64,000 nucleotides of DNA, from assembly GCF_013694095.1 (NCBI RefSeq), contig NZ_JACEFB010000005.1, positions 186,001 through 250,000 on the forward strand, written 5' to 3'. The translations under genes and the position numbers were made by a program. Source of the stretch: Thermogemmata fonticola (GTDB taxonomy: Bacteria > Planctomycetota > Planctomycetia > Gemmatales > Gemmataceae). Positions 36,118 through 45,300 of this stretch are shown here, piece by piece (the first letter of the stretch is position 1; each line of letters starts with the position of its first letter). Below the pieces are notes generated by a model. The model saw only the letters and a program-made list of their open reading frames with translations, had not been told where the DNA came from and ran no database searches.

Positions 36118-37284
36118 GTGTCACGGATCCGCCTGATGATTGCCTCGCTGGCCCTAGGGGTGTTCGTCGCTTTCACTGCGGCGCAAGACGTCAAAACACA
36201 ACCGCCCGCCCAGGAACAGCCCGCGAAATCCACCACCAGCCCCCAGGACCCGAAAAAGACAGAACCTAAGAAGGAGGAACCCAAAAAGGAAACACCCAAG
36301 AAAGAAGAGCCGAAAAAGGAGGAACCCAAAAAGGAGGAACCAAAGGCGGATCCTAATGCCCGGACTTTCGCACTCAAGTTCGAGAAGGACAAGAAGTTCT
36401 ACCAGGAACTCAAAACTCAAGTATCCCAGGTGATCAAAGTACAAGGTCAGGATGTGACCCAGAAACAGGAAAGCACCTATTACTTCAAGTGGAATCCGCT
36501 AAAGCAAGTGGGGGAAAAATGGGAACTGGAACAGGAAGTGGAAGGGCTGAAGGTCAGCATTGACATTTCCGGCAACACGATCAACTACGATTCGACGCAG
36601 CCGGACGCCAGTGTCACCGCTGGGAATCCGACCCTGATGGAGTTCTTCCGTAAGCTCGTCGGCACCAAATTCGTCGTCACCTTGGACAAGGCCTTCAAGG
36701 TGGAAGCGGTGAGTGGCAAGGACGAATTTATTCGCAAACTCTCCGGCGGGAATAACCAATTGGATAGCCTCTTCCGCAACATCGTCACGGATGACTCCCT
36801 CAAGCAGATGTGCGACCCCACCTTCTACCTTGTTCCGGATTCACCGCGGAAGCCTGGGGATACGTGGGAAAAGAAAGCTGCTATTTCCTTGGGACCCATC
36901 GGCAAGTACGAAGTTACGTATAAATTCAAGTATGTCGGCCCCGGAACAGAGGAAGGCAAGAAAGAATACGACAAGATTGAAGTGGAGACCGATGTGACCT
37001 ACACCGTTCCTAAAGAACCGGGAACCGATGGCCTATTCTTCCGCATTAAGGAAGGAAAATTGGAACAACCGAAAGGCATGGGAGAGCAACCTCCCAAGGG
37101 TGTGATCTATTACGATCCCAAAACGCAGCGGATCGTTTCAGCAGAAATCACGCTCAAGTTGAAAGGGGAGTTGACCGTCAATATCGGCGCCACGGACTCC
37201 AAAGTGGAAATCTACCAGGAGCAAAAGACGATACTACGCACAGGCGACAGTAGCTTCCTCTCGTCTCCGTCCACATCGAAGTAG
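36118..37284 (+). CDS. Secreted protein with a KKEEP repeat, possibly DUF6263-like
   Basis: The protein has 388 residues and starts at GTG with AGGAG eight bases upstream. Signal peptide: LMIASLALGVFVAFTAAQ. Residues about 40-75 are tandem EPKKE/TPKKE units, a very charged segment. The C-terminal region is beta-rich (LKFEKDKKFYQELK, YYFKWNPL, GDTWEKKAAISLGPIGKYEVTYKF), in the style of planctomycete DUF6263 proteins, an identification I hold tentatively. The lysine-rich stretch may bind wall polymers or nucleic acid; that is inference. A terminator hairpin follows at 37388. Confidence 0.75.
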   Translation: MSRIRLMIASLALGVFVAFTAAQDVKTQPPAQEQPAKSTTSPQDPKKTEPKKEEPKKETPKKEEPKKEEPKKEEPKADPNARTFALKFEKDKKFYQELKTQVSQVIKVQGQDVTQKQESTYYFKWNPLKQVGEKWELEQEVEGLKVSIDISGNTINYDSTQPDASVTAGNPTLMEFFRKLVGTKFVVTLDKAFKVEAVSGKDEFIRKLSGGNNQLDSLFRNIVTDDSLKQMCDPTFYLVPDSPRKPGDTWEKKAAISLGPIGKYEVTYKFKYVGPGTEEGKKEYDKIEVETDVTYTVPKEPGTDGLFFRIKEGKLEQPKGMGEQPPKGVIYYDPKTQRIVSAEITLKLKGELTVNIGATDSKVEIYQEQKTILRTGDSSFLSSPSTSK

Positions 37285-37618
37285 TTAGCGGCAGTTTAGC
37301 CTCTAGCATTCGTCCAATTGTGGCCAATGTCCTAGACTCTCATTGGCTGGAATGAGAATACGGCCTACAACGTAACGTTCGCTTCCCCAGGGCAGTCTGA
37401 CGGCTGCCCTGTTTCGTTTTGCTTCCTACCATTGTTTCGTCCTTGCCAATTCCAATGAGGGGAGAACTCAAAGAGAAAGTTGAAGTGCAGGAACTTGGCC
37501 GCTAAGGTATCCCGCAAACCCACGCTGAAGGGATTCGAGTTTGTCAGAACCGACAACCCCACTTTCCCGCAGGAAGCCACCGCAGTTATTCGTTGCTAGC
37601 AGCGGAGAGAATTACATG
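37285..37618. other. Intergenic region between convergent genes
   Basis: Contains the terminator at 37388-37420 and otherwise no supported gene. The 71-codon minus-strand frame at 37365-37580 has no support. Confidence 0.4.
37388..37420 (+). terminator. Hairpin terminator after the KKEEP-repeat gene
   Basis: CAGGGCAG (37388-37395) and CTGCCCTG (37404-37411) form a perfect 8-bp stem, followed by TTTCGTTTT. It lies about 100 bases after the stop. Confidence 0.7.
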
Positions 37619-38050
37619 TTAGGCAGCGGCGAGGATGTAGACTGCCGCCACCCCAGCGATGGCTGCGAGAATGGCGCCGATCATGAGCCACTGCACAAAC
37701 CAAACTTCGATCCCCTTACCGATGCGGATACCCATAAAGACGGCATGCATGGAAGCGGAGATCAACAGGTCTATAGGCAAAACCAGTAGGAACACGATCA
37801 ACCAGCCCTCCCAAGGCGGTAAGCCAAAACGTTGGCATCCCTGCTCCACCATCGTTTTCATGATGGCCTCAGCGACGGTTTTGCAAATCCAGATCAGCAC
37901 CAACATCCCAAAGGCCGTCCACATCGACGGCTTGGGAAGTCCGCACAAGACACAAGCATAACGGAAGGCAAATGTGAGGAGGTACACCGCCACCAAGGCC
38001 AAGGTGATCAAACCGCAGCAGAATAAAAGGACAATAACGGCAGCATTCAT
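37619..38050 (-). CDS. Small four-helix membrane protein of unknown function
   Basis: The protein has 143 residues, with hydrophobic segments at about 3-30 (VIVLLFCCGLITLALVAVYLLTFAF), 44-62 (AFGMLVLIWICKTVAEAI), 82-105 (WLIVFLLVLPIDLLISASM) and 118-142. A CVLCG pair lies after the first helix. I do not recognise a family. It lies downstream of glyA on the minus strand with about 150 bases between, and faces the KKEEP-repeat gene. Confidence 0.65.
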   Translation of the reverse strand: MNAAVIVLLFCCGLITLALVAVYLLTFAFRYACVLCGLPKPSMWTAFGMLVLIWICKTVAEAIMKTMVEQGCQRFGLPPWEGWLIVFLLVLPIDLLISASMHAVFMGIRIGKGIEVWFVQWLMIGAILAAIAGVAAVYILAAA

Positions 38051-38201
38051 ACTGACTCAAAGAATCGGAACGCACTGGAAGAGCAAACCGAGAGCACACT
38101 CTTGTGTGAAGTTTACCACATGTGCGGGGATGTCAAGGAGCAATGCCGGTCCTGACAGCCGAAGGATCAAGCCCCCTGCTTCCTCTTCGGGGGAGAACAT
38201 C

Positions 38202-39455
38202 TCAGCAGGCTCTTGCACTCTCTGCCGGAGCGGGAAACTGCTCGCACAATTCCCGGACTCCCGCTCGAACCCGTTCCAGGACAGTGGTATCTCCGGGATG
38301 GGATAGGACCTGATCGATCCAGCTCCCGATTCTTCGCATTTCGTCTTCCTTCATCCCCCGGGTGGTCAGAGCGGGTGTACCGATGCGGATTCCTGAGGGA
38401 TCGAACGGCTTGCGAGTATCAAAAGGAATCATATTTTTGTTGACGGTGATGCCGGCTGCATCGAGGAGCTGTTCCGCCTGCTTACCAGTCAAGCCCTTGG
38501 CTGTCACATCGACCAGAAGCAAATGCGTATCTGTACCGCCGGAGATGAGGGAAAATCCAGCACGTAAGAGAACCTCCGCCAGGGCATGGGCATTGGCAAT
38601 AATCTGGGCGGCATAGTTTCGGAAGGTGGGGCGGAGGGCTTCTCCAAAAGCCACGGCCTTCGCTGCGATGACGTGCATGAGCGGTCCGCCTTGGATGCCG
38701 GGAAAAACGGCCGCGTTGATGCGGTCAGCCCATTCCGCCTGGCACAAGATGAATCCGGAACGTGGCCCGCGAAGGGTCTTGTGCGTCGTACTGGTGACAA
38801 AGTGAGCGTAAGGTACCGGGTCCGGGTGGAGTTTGGCGGCGATGAGGCCGGCGATATGGGCCATATCCACGAGCAAGAGCGCTCCTACGGACTCAGCGAT
38901 TTCCGCAAAACGGGAAAAGTCGAGCTGCCGGGGATAGGCGCTGGCTCCCGCAATGATCAGACGCGGGCGGTGCTCCTTAGCCTTGCGAGCCAAGTCGTCG
39001 AAATCGATGCGGTGGTCCTCCCGGCGCACACCGTAACTGATCACCTGAAAGTATTTGCCGGAGAAATTCAAGCGCATGCCGTGGGTCAGGTGGCCGCCAT
39101 GAGCCAAATCCAGGCCAAGGATGACGTCGCCGGGCTGCAAAGCAGCGAAAAAGACCGCCATATTTGCCTGCGCGCCGGAATGCGGCTGGACATTCACGTG
39201 AGCCGCCCCAAAGAGTTGCTTCGCCCGTTCGATCGCCAAGCGTTCGACCTGATCCACATATTCGCAACCGCCGTAGTAACGCTTGCCGGGATACCCCTCC
39301 GCGTATTTGTTGGTCAGAACAGACCCTTGGGCTTCCAGAACAGCAGCGCTGGTGTAGTTTTCGCTTGCGATCATCTCCAGGCCGTACTGCTGTCGGCGCC
39401 GTTCCCCAGCGATGGCGGCATAAACTTCTGGATCCGCTTGCTCAAGCACGCTCAT
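38202..39455 (-). CDS. glyA: Serine hydroxymethyltransferase
   Basis: The protein has 417 residues. It moves a one-carbon unit from serine to tetrahydrofolate. The PLP Lys226 is in [26 protein letters not shown] (about 49-63), HGGHLTHG and [13 protein letters not shown] are all present. Length is normal. The cytoplasmic enzyme supplies methylene-tetrahydrofolate that FolD (7.7 kb) interconverts. The start at 39455 is the first ATG of the open frame, and a 4-TM membrane protein lies downstream. Confidence 0.97.
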   Translation of the reverse strand: MSVLEQADPEVYAAIAGERRRQQYGLEMIASENYTSAAVLEAQGSVLTNKYAEGYPGKRYYGGCEYVDQVERLAIERAKQLFGAAHVNVQPHSGAQANMAVFFAALQPGDVILGLDLAHGGHLTHGMRLNFSGKYFQVISYGVRREDHRIDFDDLARKAKEHRPRLIIAGASAYPRQLDFSRFAEIAESVGALLLVDMAHIAGLIAAKLHPDPVPYAHFVTSTTHKTLRGPRSGFILCQAEWADRINAAVFPGIQGGPLMHVIAAKAVAFGEALRPTFRNYAAQIIANAHALAEVLLRAGFSLISGGTDTHLLLVDVTAKGLTGKQAEQLLDAAGITVNKNMIPFDTRKPFDPSGIRIGTPALTTRGMKEDEMRRIGSWIDQVLSHPGDTTVLERVRAGVRELCEQFPAPAESARAC

Positions 39456-39740
39456 GGATTCAGGACTCCTTCACTCCGGTCCACGTTATCAGCTTGTTGA
39501 GTCGTTTTAGCAAAAGTTCCTGGCAACGGCTGAGGGACGATTCCGCTCTACGGCCAACACCCCTCCGGTGGACGGGACAAATCGAGACTTGTTCTGCGAC
39601 CTTCGGCAAACAATGCACTTTCTATGGACAGGACGAACCGAAACAATATCTACTACTATTTATCCCCATACTCTCAATCGAATCGGAACGGTGAAAAGAG
39701 GCCAGAGAACATGGCGTGCCAATCGTAGAGGTGCACCAAC

Positions 39741-40457
39741 GTGATCGAATTGCGAGACCCAGTTAGTTCCTTATCCCACCTGCTCACAGCAATCTGGGCC
39801 GTGTTCGCGACTGCCCTGATGTATCGCCTGGCTCCGCAGCCATCCCGAACCGTTGCGATGATCTACGGCATGAGTATGGTGTTACTCTACACGGCAAGCG
39901 GCCTCTTCCACGGGTTGTATTACGAGAGCACCGCCCAGCATCGGTTGTTCCAGAAGCTGGATCAATCAGCCATATATCTGCTCATTGCTGGGACTAACAC
40001 GCCCATCATGGCGATCCTGCTGCCGCGGCGGTGGCGGCGATGGTTCCTCGGTGGTGTCTGGCTGATGGCGTGCCTGGGTATCGCGTCCCTCTGGGCTTTG
40101 CCTAAGCCGCCCCACACTCTGGTCGTCGGGGTCTACTTGGCGATGGGGTGGATCGGCATTATACCGATCCGCTGGTATTACCAGGCGTTGGGAGCGCGCG
40201 CGATGAACTGGGCCTGGCTCGGTGCTGCCTGCTACACCTTCGGTGCGGTGTGCGAGCTAAGCCGCTGGCCCGTGCTGATTCCCGGTTGGATTGGCCCCCA
40301 TGAGGTGCTCCACTTTTGCGACAGCGCCGGCAGCTTGGCCTTTTTTGTTTTCATCGTTCGCCACGTACTTCTGAGGCCAGGCGCCTCCCCAAGCGGCATC
40401 AGCGGAAAATATCCTGTCTTGCCCACTCACTTCATTAGCCAAAATCGGCTATGCTAA
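39741..40457 (+). CDS. Hemolysin III/PAQR-family membrane protein
   Basis: The protein has 238 residues with about seven membrane segments and a GTG start preceded by AGAGGTG. The family's conserved His/Asp/Ser set is present: ASGLFHGLYY (about 53-62), LDQSAIYLLIAGTNTP (77-92) and PHEVLHFCD near 200. Members are often called hemolysin III but their role in free-living bacteria is unclear; a metal-dependent membrane lipid hydrolase activity has been proposed for the PAQR fold. No virulence meaning is implied. It stands alone between glyA and the ceramidase-like gene. Confidence 0.87.
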   Translation: MIELRDPVSSLSHLLTAIWAVFATALMYRLAPQPSRTVAMIYGMSMVLLYTASGLFHGLYYESTAQHRLFQKLDQSAIYLLIAGTNTPIMAILLPRRWRRWFLGGVWLMACLGIASLWALPKPPHTLVVGVYLAMGWIGIIPIRWYYQALGARAMNWAWLGAACYTFGAVCELSRWPVLIPGWIGPHEVLHFCDSAGSLAFFVFIVRHVLLRPGASPSGISGKYPVLPTHFISQNRLC

Positions 40458-40572
40458 GGCTAGCCTCGCAGCCAGCGCGGGCTATGGGAGGATGCTCACG
40501 GCGGGTTGCACACTCCACTTGCCGAGGCGAATATAACTCAAGCCGACGATGCAAAGTTTGAGGTAACGGGCC

Positions 40573-41874
40573 ATGCCGGTGTTTCATGTGGCGACCTTCG
40601 AGTGTGATGTGACTCCTCCTCTGGGCCATCCTCTTTGCGGCGGATGGATTGAGCCGGTCCGCGGGGTGGACGATCCCTTGCGGGCTTTGGGAGTGGTGCT
40701 TTTGGGCGGAGATAAGCCAATCGTATTGTGTGCGGTGGACTGGACAGGGTTGCGCAACGAAGCCTACCGGCAGTGGCGGCAGGCACTCGCGGACGCTGCC
40801 CATACGGTGCCGGAGTATGTATCGGTGCATTGCGTACATCCGCATAATACCCCGTTTGCAGACTTGGAAGCCCAGAAACTGATCGCCGCTGCCGGGGCAC
40901 CCGATTCCCTGGATTTGAAGTTTTTTTCCGACTGCGTGCAGCGCTGTGCAGAAGCTTTGAAGGCGTCCTTACCCCGCGCCCAACGCTGGACGCACATCGG
41001 CATCGGAGCGGCACGGGTCGAGAAGGTAGCCTCGAATCGACGGGTACTCGGACCCGATGGCAAAGTCCAGTATGTGCGGACTAGTGCCACGAAAAACCCC
41101 GAAGCCCGCGCCGCCCCGGAAGGCTTGATCGATCCCATACTCCGCACGATCAGCTTCTGGCACGAGGATCGCCCTCTGGCGGCTCTGCACAGTTATGCCT
41201 GCCATCCCATGAGCTATTACGGAGACGGGCGGGTCAGCGCCGATTTTTGCGGCCTGGCCCGAGAGAAACGACGGCAGGAAACCGGCGTTTTTCAGGTCTA
41301 TTTCAACGGTTGCGGCGGGAACATCACCGCCGGCAAGTACAACGACGGCGCCAAGGAGAATCGGGGGGTGCTGCGGGATCGCATTCATGCGGCGATGGCA
41401 GCCGCCTGGAAAGCCACCACGACGCAACCCCTGCGCGGCTGGTCCTGGCGGTACAAGGCCATCCGCTTTCCTGCGCGGCGGGAAGAGTCATTCGGCGACG
41501 CTGCCAGCCGCAAGGTCCTGGAAGACCCCAAAGCTCCGCCCGCCCGCCGCAACAACGCCGCCTTCCAACTGGCGTGGCGCAAGCGCTTGCACATCCCCAT
41601 TGAGATCAACTGCCTGGACTTCGACAACCGCATTCTCGCCCTATTCTTGCCAGGCGAAGCCTTTGTCGAATATCAACTAGCGGCCCAAAAGATGCGGCCA
41701 GATGCCTTCGTGTTCACCGTAGCTTACGGCGACGGCGGAATGGGATACATTCCCACAGCCCGTGCCTTCCTCGAAGGCGGCTATGAACCCACAGTCGCCT
41801 TGGCCGCCCCCGAAAGCGAAGAACTTCTCTTGCGAACCATCCGCGAACTGCTCGGCAAAGCGCCGGGAGAATGA
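40573..41874 (+). CDS. Neutral ceramidase-like protein, stand-alone
   Basis: The protein has 433 residues. It follows the N-terminal domain of neutral/alkaline ceramidases: DVTPPLGHPLCGG near the start, a metal-type His segment SVHCVHPHNTP (about 79-89), HSYACHPMSYYG near 212, FNGCGGNITAGKYND near 250 and FLPGEAFVEYQL near 360. No signal peptide is visible, so it is probably cytoplasmic or exported by another route. The normal substrate of the fold is the amide bond of ceramides, but planctomycete members may act on other amides. The giant fusion gene downstream begins with a related domain. Confidence 0.75.
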   Translation: MPVFHVATFECDVTPPLGHPLCGGWIEPVRGVDDPLRALGVVLLGGDKPIVLCAVDWTGLRNEAYRQWRQALADAAHTVPEYVSVHCVHPHNTPFADLEAQKLIAAAGAPDSLDLKFFSDCVQRCAEALKASLPRAQRWTHIGIGAARVEKVASNRRVLGPDGKVQYVRTSATKNPEARAAPEGLIDPILRTISFWHEDRPLAALHSYACHPMSYYGDGRVSADFCGLAREKRRQETGVFQVYFNGCGGNITAGKYNDGAKENRGVLRDRIHAAMAAAWKATTTQPLRGWSWRYKAIRFPARREESFGDAASRKVLEDPKAPPARRNNAAFQLAWRKRLHIPIEINCLDFDNRILALFLPGEAFVEYQLAAQKMRPDAFVFTVAYGDGGMGYIPTARAFLEGGYEPTVALAAPESEELLLRTIRELLGKAPGE

Positions 41875-42308
41875 TCCTTCCGGGACGGCCGCAACAAACG
41901 CCAGGCTCCGGATACCGGTAGGGTCTTGCAAATATCCATACTGCAATCTGAACTAAAATCTCTATGGTATGCTGTGTTCCTTGCCGGCCTTATGTTAGGA
42001 AAACATGATAACCATAAAGACCTCTTGCTTCAGTTACTCCGTGACTTGCCTAGTATCTGTTCTCCGGGAAGCGGAACATCTAAAAACAGTCCCCTGCCTG
42101 GTTTCGAGGATATGATGAAAATCCCAGAGATAATAGGAAAAATCATTGGGGTATGATCTTGGGGTGTAACTAGATTCTCTGGGGGTGGGGGCTGAACCCG
42201 CGAGGTATTTCCCCAGACGAGCAGAGCTGCCCGACAGGGCCCCCCAGAAAATCTGGCTGCACCCTGATCTTGCTGCTCGCTGTTTTTCCTCTATGGGGGA
42301 AGAAAATC
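41875..42308. other. AT-rich intergenic region upstream of the fusion gene
   Basis: Bases 41930-42170 are richer in A and T than the neighbouring genes. A 76-codon frame (41926-42156) needs a TTG start and has no ribosome site, so it is not called. GGGGGAAG ends eight to nine bases before the ATG at 42309. Confidence 0.35.
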
Positions 42309-45300
42309 ATGCGCACCTGTACGCTTCTGTCCATCGCTGGGATCGCTTGGGTGATCAGTGGCGTCTGGAATGTCACGTCTGCCGTCGGGGTCGCCGCGGA
42401 GGGAGAATACAAAGCGGGTGTGGCTGTCAAGGTCATCACACCTGTGGAGCCAATGTGGATGGCAGGTTATGCCGCCCGGAACAAACCAGCAGAAGGCAAG
42501 GTTCATGACTTGTACGCCAAAGCCTTGTGCCTCCAGGATGCGCAGGGCAAAAAACTGATCCTGGTCACGACGGACCTAATCGGCATCCCACGCCCGTTGG
42601 CGGAAAAGGTGACTCAAGCTATCGAGAAAAAACACGGCATTCCCCGCTCCGCCATTATGCTTACGTCCTCTCACACGCATTGCGGACCAGTTCTCCGAGC
42701 CAATCTCATTGACATGTATGGCCTCAATCCTCAAGAGGCTCGCAAAGTCGAAGTGTACACTGACAAACTCTCCCAGGACTTGATCGATTTGATCGATTCC
42801 GCGGTGCAGAAGCTCGAACCGGTGCAACTCCAATTCGGCGAAGGAGCGGCCGGTTTCGCCATCAATCGACGCCAGCCGACACCTAAGGGTATTGTCATCG
42901 GGGTCAATCGAGAAGGTCCTGTCGATCACTCGGTGCCGGTATTGGTCGTGCGCCAAGGTGATGGCAAACCCTGGGTCATCGTGTTCGGTTACGCCTGTCA
43001 TAACACCACTCTGAGCTTCTATCAGTGGTGCGGGGATTACGCCGGTTTTGCTCAGCTCGAAGTGGAGAAAGCATTTCCTGGAGCCGTGGCCATGTTCTGG
43101 AGTGGCTGTGGCGGAGATGCCAATCCCCATCCCCGAGGCACTCTAGAGCTATGTGAGAAGCACGGACAGGAACTCGCCGAAGCGGTACGCAAGGTCGTCT
43201 TGGGAAAACTCCAGACGATCCGCGGGCCTTTTTCGACCCGTTACGACACCATTACCCTCAAGATCGAAGCAGTCCCGACTCGCGAGCAGCTCAATGCCGA
43301 TCTGTTGAGCAAGAACCCGGCGGTCCAACGCCGCGCCCAGCGCCTGCTGCAAGAGCTGGAAAGCCGCGGGCGCATCTCAGACACCTACCCCTACTACCCA
43401 GTCCAAACCTGGATGTTGGGCGATCAGGTTCACTGGGTGGCTTTAGGCGGCGAAGTGGTGGTCGATTATGCCTTGCGATTGAAGAAGGAATTGCCGCACA
43501 AGCCGGCAATATGGGTCACCGGTTATGCCAACGACGTCATGGCGTACATTCCCACAGCGCGACTGCTCCGAGAAGGGGGATACGAAGCCGACTTTTCGCA
43601 AATCTACTATGGCATGCCGGGAAAATGGAGCGCCGCTATCGAGGAGTTGATTATCACCAAAGTCAAACAACAGGCGGGGGTCACCGGCAAACTGCCCCAG
43701 GCGCCCGGCCCCTTGTCACCCCAGGAGGAACTCGCCTCCTTTCGCATCGTCGAGGGATTCCAGATTGAACTGGTCGCAGCGGAGCCAGACGTGGTCGATC
43801 CCGTAGCCATGTGCTTTGACGCAAAAGGCCGCCTCTATGTCTGCGAGATGCGAGGATACCCCAACGGAGGCGTCGGAACCGGCCCGGAAACCCGCGGACG
43901 CATTCGCTGCCTGATCGACACGGATCGAGACGGCCGATTTGATCGGTCCACCATTTATGCTGACCAATTGCGCTTTCCCATGGGGATCACGCCCTACCGA
44001 GACGGCGTCATAGTTGCGGTGGCACCGGATATCCTCTTTCTGCAAGACACCGATGGGGATGGCGTAGCGGATAAAAAGCGCGTGCTGTACACCGGCTTCA
44101 ACCTCGCTAACATCCAGCAGATGGTGAACAGTTTGCAGTGGGGGGTGGACCATTGGGTTTATGGCTGTGCAGGCAATGACGGGGGAACTGTCCGATCCGC
44201 CGAAAAGCCTCAATCTCCGGCAGTGAGTTTGCGGAATCGGGGTTTGCGCTTCCGCCCAGACATACCGGCAAGTCTGGAACCGACCAGCGGTGGGGGACAA
44301 TACGGGCTGACCGCGGATGATTTTCAGCACTGGTTCACGGCAACCAACAGCCAGCATCTACGGCAAATCGTGCTTCCCGACCACTACTTGCGCCGCCATC
44401 CTCACTTGCCTGTGACAGCGGTCACCGCCGATATTCCTGAGCATGGTCCCGCGGCTCGCGTCTTCCGCATTTCCCCGTTTGAACCATGGCGCGTGGAACG
44501 CACAGCCCGACGAGCGGGAGGAAGCGATGCGGGACGTTTCGCCACTACGGAATTGGTGCCGGGAGGTTACTTCACCTCCGCGTGCAGCCCGTGCATCTAC
44601 ACCGGCGATCTGTTTCCCCCGGAATTCTACGGCGACAACTTCGTCTGTGATCCGGCCAACAATCTGATCCATCGCGAACGTTTGGTCCCTCATGGTTCCC
44701 TTTTCCGTGCCGTCCGGACTTATGCGGACCGCGAATTTCTGGCTTCCACAGATAATTGGTTCCGGCCCGTTTTTCTCACCGTGGGACCCGAAGGCGCCCT
44801 TTATGTGCTCGATTTCTACCGGGAAGTTATCGAGACCCCCCTATCCCTTCCCGATGACATCAAGCAGCAACTGAACTTGGAAAGCCGCGGGCGCGGGCGC
44901 ATCTGGCGCATCACGCCGAAAGGATACCAAGTCAGCCCCCTCCCTGACCTGACACAATTGACCCCGGAACAACTGGCCCAGGAGTTAGCTCATGCCAATC
45001 CCTGGCGAAGGATGACCGCCCAACGTCTCTTCTTTGAAAATCCCACTCCCCATCTGGCACCTCGCCTGCGGCAATTGCTCCTGCAAACGCGAGGCCGGCC
45101 GGCGCGTGTTAACATCGCCTGGACTTTACAGGGTTGGGGAGCGCTCCGCCCGGAGGATATTCTGCTTCTTCTGGAGGACCCCTTAGCAGGGGTGCGGGAA
45201 CACGGTCTGCGCCTGGCCGAAACCCTTCTGCCACAGCACGCCTCACTTGTTCAGGCCTGTCAACGCCTCAAGAATGACGCCGACCCGATGGTCCGGCTGC

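Noticed and set aside
37365-37580. 71-codon minus-strand frame
   Set aside because: It covers the terminator hairpin and shows no ribosome site or family.
41926-42156. 76-codon AT-rich frame before the fusion gene
   Set aside because: It needs a TTG start, has no ribosome site, and the product has no recognisable feature. Conservation in relatives would change this view.
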